NCBI GenBank assembly: GCA_030272585.1
Contig: BSYQ01000007.1
Span: 5,026,001 to 5,090,000 of the forward strand
Direction of reading: 5' to 3'
Source of the DNA: Bryopsis sp. KO-2023
Taxonomy: Eukaryota > Chlorophyta > Ulvophyceae > Bryopsidales > Bryopsidaceae
Length of the DNA stretch: 64,000 nucleotides
In this document: positions 33,545 through 45,700 of the stretch, piece after piece
Position numbering within the stretch: position 1 is the first letter of the stretch
Layout: each line of letters begins with the position of its first letter
Notes under the pieces: model-generated
The model's input: the letters and a program-made list of their open reading frames with translations, nothing else
Told to the model about the DNA's origin: nothing
Databases searched by the model: none
Translations under genes and position numbers: made by a program

Positions 33545-35330
33545 TTTCATAGACCTTGCAGAAGCATTTCAGTGGTGGAGTGCTTGGAAAGAGTGACATG
33601 CAAACTCAACATTGTCCTGCTTGGTAAATAAAAGCTCAAGATTTTTTGGGGGGGTTGATGCAACATTTCTTGCTGGAGAATACAAATAGCACATAGAAAA
33701 CAGGCTGAGCTATACATTAGAGACCCTCATTTATTTTCATTTATTCAAACAATTCGGGAATTGGACAATTAGTGAGCCTTGTTTCACCCACTGGGTGTCA
33801 GAAAATTATGTAATGTTGGGCACTTGGTGAAGCCTTTCCTCCCATCCTCTTCTTTCCCCCCAGCGGTCCAACCCCCATACTAGACCTATTCTTCAGGAAA
33901 ATGTAAGAACACGGAGGAAAGGGCAAATGTTGCTCTTATCACGGAATAATAAGCCGTCATGTTGTCGATGTCAAAAGACAGGATGAGCGTGGGGCTGTCC
34001 CTGCGCACACCAATTTTCGATATTCTCGATACTGGACAATGGAGCCTTTGTGAGTGCTGTTCATACATGCACAAAAGGCTATGGAAAATCATTCGTTATT
34101 TGTGTGTCTGTCATTTAGGTTTGTTCTTGGCATCGATTTGATGATTTTCCAGAACACATCAAATCGGACCTTTCGATGGACAGATTGTCGCAAGGCCTTC
34201 AGAAAGATGAGCTTGCCATGGAAAAACACTCGTGCAAAGGTTGCTTGGGCTTGGCTGAAGCGAAACATGCAGATGTCGAGGACTCAGTGACAGCCCTCCG
34301 AAATTCAATCAGAACCATTGGGAGGATTGCCTACATTGCACGGAGTCCACAAACGGCTGCCCCTGTTGGTTAGTCCGGGCAATGGTCGAATTCCACATCG
34401 TTTGAGCCGCCGATGTTCCAAGTGGAGGGAAAAGGGGAAGCAGAATTGCTCCCTATGGAGTGACGACTCTGTGACTTCGCCCGCCTGGCACTGCAGTCCT
34501 CGAGCAGCACGACCCACAGCTGTGGGACAATTTCCTCCACCCGAAATCCTGCATCAGTGTCCCCGCACCACCGCAGACTGCCTCCATCTTCCCTGTGAAA
34601 CATTCTGGACATGACACGGGTGGATCTAGAGTGGGTGGTGTGGCTAGGTGGAGGTAAATTTTGATTGGATGTAGTGTTGCATTAGTGGGTGATGTGGTGG
34701 AGCAATCTCTTTTCTTACTCCCCCATAACACCTGGACTGCAAAGAAAGGGGGAAATTTGTGTGTGACGGGATCTGGGACTCAAATTGTTGGTTACCCTGT
34801 CATGGTGGTCAGCACACATTCGACCTGTTCTTAGCCTGATTGCCCAGTTTGCAACTCTCAGCTTGCCCTTCAATGGGAAGAACCGGTGCCGACCTGTACA
34901 ATGCAATCAACCAGCTTCTCGATGGACCATCGAAACCAAACTCATCCTATTCTGTTTGTCATTTTGGAACATTGTTGCGAAACGTCAGTCTTGGGTAGAC
35001 ACAAAACAACTTTTCTACACTTCACATCTCCCCACCAGAAAAACAAAATCCGCTTTCTGGCTGTCCAAATTTCTCCATGGTTTCCCTCAATTGCGCTGCT
35101 AACCATTTCTCTTACTACCTCAAGTCTAAACCCACATCTGGAACGTTATCTCCCTACGAAAACTCCCCGAAAAATGGATGTCCAGAACAACAAAAACCTC
35201 GCAAAAAGAACTATCGTACCCCCATATTTCTTCATAAGCGTCGCTTCAATTTCCCCCAATTCCCCCTGCAATGCCTGAAATCAGAACCCCCCCCCAAAAA
35301 AAAATAAAATAAAAATCAATTATCTAGCGA
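33545..35330. other. Unassigned region with one exon-like frame
   Basis: The plus-strand stretch 34152-34371 has an acceptor-like TTTTCCAG before it and a GTTAGT after it. It would encode a charged helical segment (MDRLSQGLQKDELAMEKHSC, then AEAKHADVEDSV). I do not recognise it and see no clear partner exons. The rest shows nothing I can support. Confidence 0.3.
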
Positions 35331-35378
35331 CTTCTCACCATAACTACCAGCTTCTGACTTCTCAACATAACTACCAGC

Positions 35379-35620
35379 TCCTGGTGAACGAAGGACACTT
35401 CAGAATCGCACGCCTCCGCATCGATGTCTGGATTGGCCGCCATCAGTCGTTTCAAAATTCCGTTCATTTTCGCAGCGTCCGGCCCACTAAATCCAGACCT
35501 GAACACAGGCAGGTCGAAATCCCCTTCCTTATCGGTGTCGGTGTTTTCTTTCGAATGTTCCAGCTCCAGCTCCTGGTGAACGAAGGACACTTCAGAATCG
35601 CACGCCTCCGCATCGATGGG
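35379..35620 (-). repeat. Duplicated coding-like segment, 192-bp spacing
   Basis: A 49-50 bp block occurs twice (about 35379-35428 and 35571-35620). On the minus strand both copies are in the same frame and encode IDAEACDSEVSFVHQEL. They frame an acidic stretch (HSKENTDTDKEGDFDLP) and GPDAAKMNGILKRLMAANPD. It looks like an in-frame duplication within an exon of an unrecognised gene or pseudogene. Confidence 0.55.
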
Positions 35621-35969
35621 ACGTGCGATCCAAAGAGCTATTTGGTACTTTACGCAGTAAATGAGGTTAGTTTCCTTGGCGGATTGGACAGGGTGGGAAA
35701 ATTAGTCTGCTGGTCCTCTTGTGGACCTTACCAGGTCATTTTTTTTTCTAACACCTAGCCAAGTTCTAAGGGAGAGAGGGAAGCGCTGTGGGAGATTTGA
35801 GGAATGGGTTAGAATGTCGGAAGTGGTTTTCTGATGGGGTTCAAACAATCACTTTCAGCAAAACGAAAATGCTGTGTGTTTCTGGGGTTTGGGATCCAGT
35901 GGGTGAGCACATGCTTTCTGCTCATTGTGTGCAAGTTCCCTCACTATCTTACACACCACCCCCACACTA

Positions 35970-38900
35970 TCAATATCCGTAACCCATACACACATGCTTC
36001 ACTTCTAAAAATTCCTCCAGACCCTCTCGTCCCTGTTCTCTACCAATTCCCGACTGCTTCATTCCACCAAAAGGAGCCGCTGGGCTGTGAAATGCGATGT
36101 CGTTGACCGCAACGATTCCGCTCTCCAATTTCTTGGCCACTCTCCATGCCCGCCCCAGATCTTTCGTGTAGAAATATGCTGCCAGGCCATACTCGGTTGC
36201 ATTCGCCAGGCCGATTGCCTCCTCCTCTGTCTCAAATTTGACCACCGGGATCAGAGGTCCAAAGGTTTCTTCCTGGCAACACAGCCTGCAAAAAGCCACA
36301 CATCCAAACTTCAAGTCAACACCCCCCTCCGATCAATAAGTGCACCCCCCCCCCCAAAAAAAAAACACATCCCACTCCAATGTTGGTTGGAATTATCATT
36401 GTGATGGGTGACGTTTGAGGATAGTTTGGTGTGTGTTCTTCAGAAAACGATTGTGTGATTTGCTCACATGTCAATGCTGGCGTCTCTCAACAGGGTTGGC
36501 TCGAAGAAATTTCCACTGCTGGCACCCTCAAAATCAGGTCTCTTGCCTCCAGCAGTGCACGTGCCCCCTTTAGCCAACCCATCAGCGACATGCGATTCCA
36601 CCTTTCATAAAAAAAAACCCACACACACAACCCTCCTTGTTCAGCAAACACTGTACATCCGTCTTCTCACGCTGCACAATCGAACCAATCCTGCTGCAAA
36701 CTCCATGCTGTGATTTTTCTTCATTCTCAACCACCAAGAGGGATTTTTTTGTTCAGAAGAACTTCACCAGCATTGATATTCTCCAGGACCTCGAAAAAAA
36801 AAAAACACGGATCATTCGCAGTCCGATTCCCCTCCCCCCACCCCAAAAACAAGAAAAAAAAAGGTAAGCAACCCAAGATATATTCATATATCTATAAATA
36901 TCTATCTGTATATTCATGTTGGGCTACCTTTTCCAGAGCTTGCGCTGAGATCAGAGGACCGAGGGTCACCCCTGAGTCGAAACCATTGCCCACATTTGCT
37001 TGGTTTACATGTTCTGTGGCCGCCTTCACGAATTCATCATAGATACCACTCTGCAGGAGAACACATGATTTCCCTGTCCCTTCTATGTCACAGCCTAACC
37101 AAAAAACAACTATGGCAACAACGATAATAGCTTCAGGCAGGGTTTTCAGTGTTCAACACCCATGCATAAGATGATCCTATGTTTCGCACAATCCAGGGAC
37201 AAAAAAACCAAAAAAACCATATGCAAGATGCTTGAGGTTCTCAAGGGGGTTGATGGCCTGGAAGGGTTCATTGGCGTATTCAAATCACACAGTCAAACTG
37301 AGAAAAGCTGGAAGTTCTGGACTCTTTTTTTAGCCTCACTTGCACAAGAAGTCTGTTCGCTCGTGTGCAAGCTTGACCAGCGTTCCTGAGAGCAGAAGCC
37401 ACAGCATGTTTGGCAGCCAACGGCAAGTCAGCATCGTCGAAGACAATGAAGGGCGCGTTTCCACCCAGTTCCATGGACACTCGCTTCACTGTTTTCCCTG
37501 CTTCCTGGGCTAAATACTTGCCCACCCCCGTGGAGCCAGTGAATGTTATGTGGCGAACATCAGCAGAGTCCAACAGAGCCCTACCTGAACCAAGGGATTG
37601 AAAAACCAGATCTGCACTTCCGAAACGTATGCTTGGAAAATTTTCCACACAACTAAAAGGCCTTCAGAAGTATGTGTGCTTTTCATGAAGAGCATACGAT
37701 TTTCCAACAAGAAGTTTGGTTTTCTGTGCATTAGCCAGGGGAGGATTTTACCAATAGCTTTGAAATCTCCGCAAACAACACTGAGGACTCCTTTGGGGAG
37801 CCCGGCACGATCGGCAAGCTCTGCCAATGCTATGGCAGACAGAGGGGTCAATTCTGCTGGCTTCAAAACCACCTGAAAGAAATTCCACTTCAATTAAAAT
37901 ATGAATCTTCACGACTTGAACTGTGGGCAGCCCCCATGATAGAGGTCCAGAACCTCAAATGTTCAAAGGGGGGCTCTGCCAGCCATGTTTATAGCTACTG
38001 CATAGCATCCACACTTCCTTAACTCAACAGAGCTCTGTTCACATTTGGCAGCCTCGGAACAGCAATCATGCACACACAGGTTTGAAAGATGGATTGTCCA
38101 TCCGTTCCTGAAGATGTGTTTCTGTGAGGCATCGTTTGAAACAGAACTCAATCTCACCGGACATCCTGCTGCCAGCACAGGGGCAACTTTCCGCATTATC
38201 ATGTTCGCAGGGAAATTCCAAGGTGTAATGGCCCCCACCACCCCCACTGGTTGCTTGAGCGTGATCATTTGCTTGGTCGGGCTCGGCGAATTCAATATCT
38301 CGCCCCCGATGCGAGTGCATTCCTCAGCCATCCATTCGATTGTCGCCAGCCTGCAGCAAAACCCCGCCACCAAAAAAAAAAAAAGGTCGCTGCTGTGGTG
38401 ACCTTTTCCCAAAGATGCATGCAAACTCATGACTGCAAGAAGAGGTGAGCTCACCCTGCTTGGAGTTCGGCCTTGGAATCTTGCAGGGGCTTTCCAGCTT
38501 CTGCAGTAATGATCGTGGCTAAGTCGTCCAGGGACTCCACAATCAGCTGATGCCACCTGGTAAATGAAGAAAACAAAGGGGCACCTCACAATGACGATCG
38601 ATTTTGGCCGGTTTCCCGAAACCACCAAAAAGGGTTGCATCGAATTCGCATGCCCTTCGATCTTGCATGAGGTTTTTTTTCGACGCGCCTAGTGTGGATT
38701 TCTCTTTTTCTTCCTAGATTTGAGGTGGGGGTGGGAAAAAAAAGGGGAAAGATCTGTTTTGTACCTTTTCAGAAATGCTGATCGCTCAGAAGCAAGAGTT
38801 TCAGCCCAAGATGTTCTAACACTCACAGCAGCAGAAATGGCGGCATTGGTGGTTTCCGCTCCAACGCTTGCGATGCTGGCCACAGATTCCCCAGTACTAG

Positions 38901-39717
38901 GATTAAAAACCTGGAAAAGACACATTGTACAATGTGGTGAAACTCTGATTAATACAAACTGGCTGCTGTCGACCCCCCCCCCCAAAAAAAAATTGCAGCT
39001 GACAGACCGATCGGTCCAATCAGTTTGCAGACGAATAAATACAATATTATCTCCTAAGTTGAACATCGGCCCCCACTGCTCCTCCTTTTGTAGCTGTGGC
39101 AAGAGTTCAGATGTACGTCAAACGTCAAAACTGTCTTTCGCAGCATTGGCTTTATGAAAGGATACTTTTACCAGTGGATTCACGAACTATGAAGGACAGC
39201 TGCAATGTTTTCAGAAAGCAAGAGACTTCAGGGGTGTGAGTTTCTGGAATTTTGTTTTTCTCGAAAGCATCTGCCAATGCACAACACATGAAACAATATG
39301 TGCAGACTATTGGCCATGAGCCAAGGCTTGAATGACATTTTCTTTCGGGTTTTATGGCTGTAGCACTACTGTTGGGCATGTTCATCCATTTTTTGCTGTC
39401 ACAGTGACGAATGCCAGAAACGCTCGCAGTAAGAGGCGTCAGTTAAAAGCGTCAGGACGTCTTTCCCCCTCTCCTTTTTTTCCGTCAGTCGCGTTCCGCT
39501 GGTAGCCCACCTCGAAATTGGATCCGTCTGGAGATCCCACTCGCTCTCCTCCCACTAAACAGGAATCGTGGATCAAGGCGGGGTCGTGGAGTTTGTCCAG
39601 CAGATCTTTAGATACGCCACTCATCGCTGTGCTCCGCCGATGCACGTACGTCCTTCCCAGAAGTGAACCGCGATGCACGAGGAAAGGGAGAGCTCGACAC
39701 GAAGCGGCGGCGGCCAT
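35970..39717 (-). CDS. SSADH: Succinate-semialdehyde dehydrogenase (ALDH5), mitochondrial
   Basis: NAD(P)-dependent oxidation of succinic semialdehyde to succinate in the GABA shunt. Nine exons: 39717-39511, 38910-38765, 38556-38455, 38350-38158, 37872-37752, 37584-37340, 37050-36928, 36601-36468 and 36285-35970. They total exactly 529 codons with phase kept at every GT-AG junction. The N-terminus ([20 protein letters not shown]) is basic and Ser/Arg-rich, a plausible mitochondrial presequence. Motifs: [60 protein letters not shown], the catalytic Glu in [16 protein letters not shown], the nucleophile in [27 protein letters not shown] and [15 protein letters not shown]. The nucleophilic Cys is present, but the partner Cys two residues later, a redox switch in human SSADH, is Arg (CTR and not CxC). 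Confidence 0.95.
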
Positions 39718-39845
39718 ATCCAGAACTCGGAGTTAACGTTTTTCGAAGCCCTGTCCGTTTATCGTGTAGAACTACGAGGTGCAGTTGGTCACGGTAATGC
39801 AAAGAATGTGTGGTGAAAATGTGACCTTGAGACGGTAAAATTGGA

Positions 39846-40139
39846 ATGATGGATGTTCACCGATTTCTTCGTTGGGGTCTATCTATTGAGGACGAATTCC
39901 ACCATATCTTTGTTTGCCCATCCTTGATATCAGTTCGAAACAGATTTTTGGACCTAGTTCAACATCGTTCGCTTACTTCTCTTTTTATAGGGGCAGACCA
40001 ATTTCGGGTAGCTCGTTTTCTTTTTGAGTACAGCGACATCGTTGGTACCTTCTTTCTCTTTGAGTTCATTTGTTTTTTTGGGATGATATCCTTGGTTAAT
40101 TCTTCTTGGAATGTTTTTTTTTGTATCCACTTGCAATAG
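39846..40139 (+). pseudogene. LINE ORF2 C-terminal fragment
   Basis: The frame contains RWGLSIEDEFHHIFVCPSLI, which matches the GL.IED..HH..F.CP wording at the zinc-knuckle end of plant-type LINE ORF2 proteins. The preceding Cys pair is missing and the upstream frame is closed, so it is a degraded fragment. It lies next to the nested LTR elements but outside their duplications. Confidence 0.45.
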
Positions 40140-40365
40140 AGGCTTTATTACACAAGTCCGTATCTACAAACAATGATTGTTATTCAAAAAAGAAAGAACG
40201 ATTGGGAATGATCATCAGAAATATGAAATGGTCACGTGATTCGTATGATCCTCTCCCCAGGGGACCGGATTTAGTCCCGTCCTTAGAGAAAATACGGTAT
40301 GTTCCGAAATCTGATATCAGCACTCATGTCTTTTACTTGATAGTGATACAAGCCACAGTAGCTTT

Positions 40366-40574
40366 TGTTGATTGTACGCGATCGAATTAGTGGATCGCAT
40401 ATGGCGTTTCGCATACCTGACAGAAACTAGGGGAACATATAAGGAAAGACCGTGATACTTCGGATAACTTTTTCGTGTAAAAACGATTGGTTCAATGCGT
40501 GTTTCCTAGACTTTCGTAAGAAGTCGGGTCGAACTGTCCCCGACTGAGTCTCAACCAAGGAACACCATTCAACA
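40366..40574 (+). repeat. Left (5') LTR of the outer element
   Basis: 209 bp, TG...CA ends; I see no difference from the right copy. GCTTT precedes it. Confidence 0.92.
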
Positions 40575-40599
40575 TGGTTTCGGAGCCGAAGTGACGCTT

Positions 40600-40835
40600 T
40601 GTTACAAAAACCTCCCCGAACCCTCCCTCGAAGCCTCCTTAACCCATCAAACCCCCACTCATTGATGGGACCCTTGACTAATGTCATTAGGGCGAGGCAC
40701 CAGGGTTCTTGAGCTATAGGATCTCCTATTGGGATCCTATGGACCTTAAGCTCTGACTAGGCTATCACTAGTGCCCATAGCTAGTCTGTAGCTCTAGCTA
40801 GTGCTTACTAGACATCTCGGTGATCACTTGTAACA
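40600..40835 (-). repeat. 3' LTR of the chromovirus
   Basis: 236 bp, reads identically to 46205-46440. Confidence 0.95.
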
Positions 40836-40981
40836 GTGCCCCCTCCTTAGATGTGAAGCCGCCTCGGGTTCACTAGGAATCAAATGCATGATAGGCATCA
40901 TACAAATGATAGTGTCTAGTAGTTACACTATTTTAAGAGAGGAGATCATCATCATCCAGTGGCCAACTGTGATATGATGTC

Positions 40982-42715
40982 TCAAACCTTCGCTTGTGAT
41001 CTCCTTCGGATCGTGCGAGGTGGTACAATCGATTGTGCTTGAGATTGGTGAAACTCGTCAACCAATTCTCGCGCGTGCACGACATTCTGTTCCGGTTCCC
41101 ATGAGTTGTGCTCATGACCGTATCCAACCCATTTCACTAGGAATTCTGTGTAGCATTTCTTGCCCCTACGTCGCTCTCTGCGATCAAGAATGCGCTCAAC
41201 CTCCCATTCCAAGTCACCTTCAATCTCGATAGGTGGCGGGGGTTGCACAGTTCCTTTAGCCCAATATGGCTTCAAGAGTGAAGCATGGAACACCGGATGT
41301 ATGGGCAAAGTATCAGGAAGCTTTATTTTGAAAGCAACCTCATTTATTTGACGCTCGATAGGGAAAGGTCCTACCCATTTCGGCGTTAATTTCCGCGATC
41401 CTGGATGCTTTAACCTTAAGTTCCTTGCATCAAGGAGAACAAGGTCTCCAACCTTGATCTCTACAGGAGCCCGGTGACGATCAGCTTGAGCTTTATAGCG
41501 TTGCTGAGCCGCCTGAAGGCGTTTCTTTGCCTCAACAATCCCTTCTCGGATTTCACTCGTCATTTTCTGAACTTCTGGTACAGCGACCTGCTTTAGTCCT
41601 TTTCTAGGGATCTGAGCAGTCAATGCTGTCCATGGATCTTTTCCATAGTTCAGGAAGAAGGGTGTTTCTCCAGTTGCTTCTGATCTTGAGTTATTTATTG
41701 CAAACTCAACAACCGGTAATAAATCAGCCCAATTTCTTTGGGAAGGCCCCACAAAGTGGCGAAGAGTATCTTGCATCACTTTGTTCATCGCTTCGGTTTG
41801 CCCATCTGTTTCTGGATGATAAGCCGAAGAAAGGGCTTGACTGATTTCCCATTTATCACACAACTCCCTAAAGAAGTGTGAGACAAATCTTGGATCTCTA
41901 TCTGTGACCAATTTCTTTGGCATGCCATGAGCTTTGAAAACATGGTTCACAAAGAGATTTGCTGCTTCAGCTGCACCACAATCCGTTCGAGTTGCAGCGA
42001 GATGTACCATTTTGGTTAACATGTCCACAAAGACAAGGATTGCATCATAACCTGCTCCACTAGATGATGGGAGGTGAGTGACAAAATCCATCGAAACATT
42101 TTCCCATTGTGCATTCGGAATAGACAAGGGTTTTAGGGGACCTTGAGGCTTTCTTCGCCTACCCTTGTGCCTTTGGCATGAATCACATCCTTGCACATAT
42201 GATCTGATATGGTCCTCCATCTGAGGCCACCAGAAATGTCTCTTGATTTTCCGTAAAGTCTTAGCCACACCAAAGTGTCCACTATAGACTGTACTATGGC
42301 AATCATGGATTATATCCTGTCTCAATGTTCCAAAATTTGGTACAGCCAGCACATTACCATTCCACCAGTAACCATCTTGATATTGTAACACCTGGGCAGC
42401 TTCCAGTGTGTCATACCAAGGGTCCTTAGTGTACCCTTCAGTCAACCTATCTATCAACTGGGTATAATAACCCTGAGGCGGAGATGGGTCCACAGAGTCC
42501 CGCCGGCTAGAAACCAAGCCACGTGATCTCCCGGTCTCGCATAATACTCCAATAGATGGTGAGCAAGACGGTATCCGCGACAAGGGATCAGCCACGTTTA
42601 CCCGTCCCGGTCTATACTCCCATTCAAATTGGAATTCATGGAGTAATGCTAACCAGCGAACCTGCCGTCGATTCAAGGTCGATTGGGAATGGAAAAATGT
42701 GTTTGGAGTCCAAAC
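40982..42715 (-). CDS. Chromovirus RNase H end-integrase-chromodomain, part 2
   Basis: This is the continuation of pol, one frame back from part 1. The two frames overlap around 42673-42715. It has no ATG at its beginning, so it depends on frameshifting or was separated by a mutation. Counting from the TTG-encoded residue at 42676: RNase H/linker end (RRQVRWLALLHEF), integrase HHCC finger (H124, H134, C164, C167), catalytic D197, D259 and E295 with exact DX35E spacing, a GPF-type motif (KWVGPFPIERQ, about 434), and a C-terminal chromodomain (about 490-543, FLVKWVGYGHEHNSWEPEQN). The chromodomain places it among chromoviruses, which are thought to target histone-marked chromatin. Confidence 0.92.
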   Translation of the reverse strand, partial: VWTPNTFFHSQSTLNRRQVRWLALLHEFQFEWEYRPGRVNVADPLSRIPSCSPSIGVLCETGRSRGLVSSRRDSVDPSPPQGYYTQLIDRLTEGYTKDPWYDTLEAAQVLQYQDGYWWNGNVLAVPNFGTLRQDIIHDCHSTVYSGHFGVAKTLRKIKRHFWWPQMEDHIRSYVQGCDSCQRHKGRRRKPQGPLKPLSIPNAQWENVSMDFVTHLPSSSGAGYDAILVFVDMLTKMVHLAATRTDCGAAEAANLFVNHVFKAHGMPKKLVTDRDPRFVSHFFRELCDKWEISQALSSAYHPETDGQTEAMNKVMQDTLRHFVGPSQRNWADLLPVVEFAINNSRSEATGETPFFLNYGKDPWTALTAQIPRKGLKQVAVPEVQKMTSEIREGIVEAKKRLQAAQQRYKAQADRHRAPVEIKVGDLVLLDARNLRLKHPGSRKLTPKWVGPFPIERQINEVAFKIKLPDTLPIHPVFHASLLKPYWAKGTVQPPPPIEIEGDLEWEVERILDRRERRRGKKCYTEFLVKWVGYGHEHNSWEPEQNVVHARELVDEFHQSQAQSIVPPRTIRRRSQAKV

Positions 42716-45700
42716 TTTGGACTATGGTCTGTGATTACTTTGAATTTGCTATCAGCCAAGTAGCATCTCCATAGTTGAAGTGCATAAACTGTAGCATACA
42801 TTTCTTGATCACTTGTAGACCAATTCAGTTGTGGGCCGGTAAGCTTTCTACTCTCATATGCAATGGGATGTCCCTCTTGAAGGAGAACTGCCCCTATTGC
42901 ATTGTTAGAAGCATCCGTAATTACTTCAAAGGGTTTGGTAAAATCCGGCATAGCCAAGCAAGGTGCTTCTGTTAATGCCTTCTTCACCCCCTCAAAAGCG
43001 GCCTCACAAGCTGGAGTCCAATCCCATGTCTGTTGCTTTTTAAGCAAATCAGTGAGAGGTGATGCCAAAGAAGAATAACCCTGGACGAACTTACGAAAAT
43101 AATTGGCAAGCCCGAGGAACGATCTCAAATCGTGTACCCCTTGTGGACGAGGCCATTCTCGTCCTTTATTCGTTTTTCGAGGGTCTACAGAGATACCTTT
43201 GCGACCTACAATGAAGCCAAGGTAATGTAACTCTGTTTTGTTAAAGTCACATTTGGACTTCTTAAGGAACAATTTATGTTCTCTTAATCTTTGCATCACG
43301 GCTCGTACATGGGCCACATGTTCCTCTGGTGTTTTTGAGTAAATCAAAATGTCATCAAGGTAAATCAAGACATATTTGCCTATCATTCCTTGAAACACAT
43401 GATTCATCAGTGTTTGAAACACTGCCGGAGCGTTCGTTAATCCCATTGGGAGAACCCGGTACTCAAATAATCCAAAAGGCGTTTTAAAGGCGGTTTTGGG
43501 GATGTCTTCCTCTTTGACTCTCATTTGCCAATAACCGGCTCTGAGGTCAAGAGATGTGAAGCATCTCGCGCCTTGTAACTGATCAAGAAGGTCATCAATC
43601 CGCGGGATCGGGAACTGATTCTTGATAGTTACTTTATTTAAACCCCTATAGTCAATGCACATCCGGAAACCTCCATCCTTTTTAGGAACAAAGAGGACCG
43701 GAGCGCCCCATGGACTAGCACTCGGCTGAATTAATTTTTTGGATAAGAGTTCGGACAACTGGTCCTCTATCTCTTTCCTTTCAGCAGGGGTGTATCTAAA
43801 TAAGGGTCTATTGACCGGACGCGTTCCCTCGACCAAAGGGATATCCGCTGCCACTGCCCTTTCAGGAGGATATTCCGCCAAACCAGAAATAAACAAATCA
43901 TCAAAGTCCTTCAAAAGAGCTTCCATTTGCTCCTCTGGAACTTTGTCTGATTCACTCGTTTCATCCGCCAATTTCAGATGGGATGATATCTCTTCCATCT
44001 CACGAACTACCAACAAAATAGGTTTTATTGAAGTATCTTTCAACTTCCTTTTCACCTGTGGTATCGAGAGTAGAGATGCAACCTGTTTTTGGGGAATATC
44101 TTTACCCGTAGCTTTGGGTAATAATCCCTGACGAAGCAATATTCGTTGATGGGATGAAGTCGTTAAAGCGCACTTCTTTTCAAAGAAGTCTAAAACCGCT
44201 TTACGCTTCTGCAACCACGTATCACCAAGTATAATATCAAACCGATCTAGAAGATCCAACACCAAACAATCAAGCTTCTCTCGATAGCCTTGAATTTTCA
44301 GTGTGATCTTTGTCTCTCCCATTATATCAATATTATCCCCATTTGCCAACTCAGCCTGTGATCCAACGGTAGCTCGATAAGCTATCCCATTTTGTTCACA
44401 AAACTGTTTGGACAGGAAGGCTAATCCTTTAGCTCCTGAGTCCAAAAGACAATGTGCTGGGATTCCACTCAAGAGGCCCTCAAAATGCATTGCAAGCTTA
44501 TCTTGCATGAGAAGCTCTGTTGCTTCCTCTGGCATTTTGGGTACGGGTGGATCATAGAACACATTCACGGGCCAAGGAATGCCAGGAAGTCTTTTCCGAC
44601 TTTTCCCCTTTTTGGCTGTGAATAAAACTGTTCCCTTCTTGTATTGTGCAATCAATCTCATTGAGGTCAAGGCTGGATGCAACTCTTTAGACATTGCTGG
44701 AACAAGAATGCAACAAGAAGTATCATGGGGAGATCTCTTCTTTGTGAGAAGATAGTGATCGAGATATTTGTTGATATCCTTGAAAGGAGGATTCAACCAC
44801 ACATGCTGTCCACCTAAATCTCTTTCCAGAAATTCAGAAGGTGTGCAAAATGTATTACATAAGGCACTGTTCACATCCGAACACCCATCCAACGTAAATA
44901 CGCGGCCTGAAAGTGTCTCAAGACGTTGGAACTCCGCCCTTGTAATTCCTTGGTGAGAATCTTCTCTCTCATCCCTAAATTCCACAGAAGATTTCATTTC
45001 TTCACTTTTTTGACTTCTGGTCAAGATTGGTGCAAGAAAAGCATCACAATCAATGTCCATTGGGTCAATTGTGGAATGTGGATTCAGATTCTTCTGATCT
45101 CTCAATTGTGTCCACTCAAGTGGGACTTCACAAGAACTGAGGTTCACCTTTTTCGACTGACCACACTTATGGCCTCTTGCCCATGGTTCCCCACAGAACC
45201 AACATAAGCCAGCTTTCTTGCGAGCCTCCCTCTCACTCTCGGTCAACCGTACCACCGGTCTTCGTGAGGGCTGAGTGCCACTTTGAGCTTTAAGCCTTGG
45301 TTGCTTAGGCTGATGCCTCTTCTTACTTCCTTTGGCTGGATCTGAGAAGGTAGTTTCCATACCTCTCTTTTTAGCCTTCCGGTCCGTAGTTTTCAACGGA
45401 AAACGAGCATCGTGACCCGGGGCTTTAGCCAGCACATACGTTCGCAAGGCTGAGTAGCTTCTCCATTCCCGACCAAGTGTATCAGTCTCCACTTGTTTGC
45501 ACAAGTGTGGATGGAGACCCCTCAGAAGGATCCAACACTTGGTAGTGTCGTCCATTGGCTCTTTTCGCATTGCTAAGTGAGCATCCACAAAGCGTACGAA
45601 GCCAGGAGTATCGACCTTCTGGTCAATATGATCCTTGCAGGAAGTAAGGGCATTATTTATGGAGTAATCTGTGGCAAGATCTCCAAATGTGCCATCTTCC

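Noticed and set aside
42673..42676. A separate integrase gene starting at 42676
   Set aside because: The codon there is TTG, and the RNase H sequence upstream is clearly the same protein in a shifted frame.
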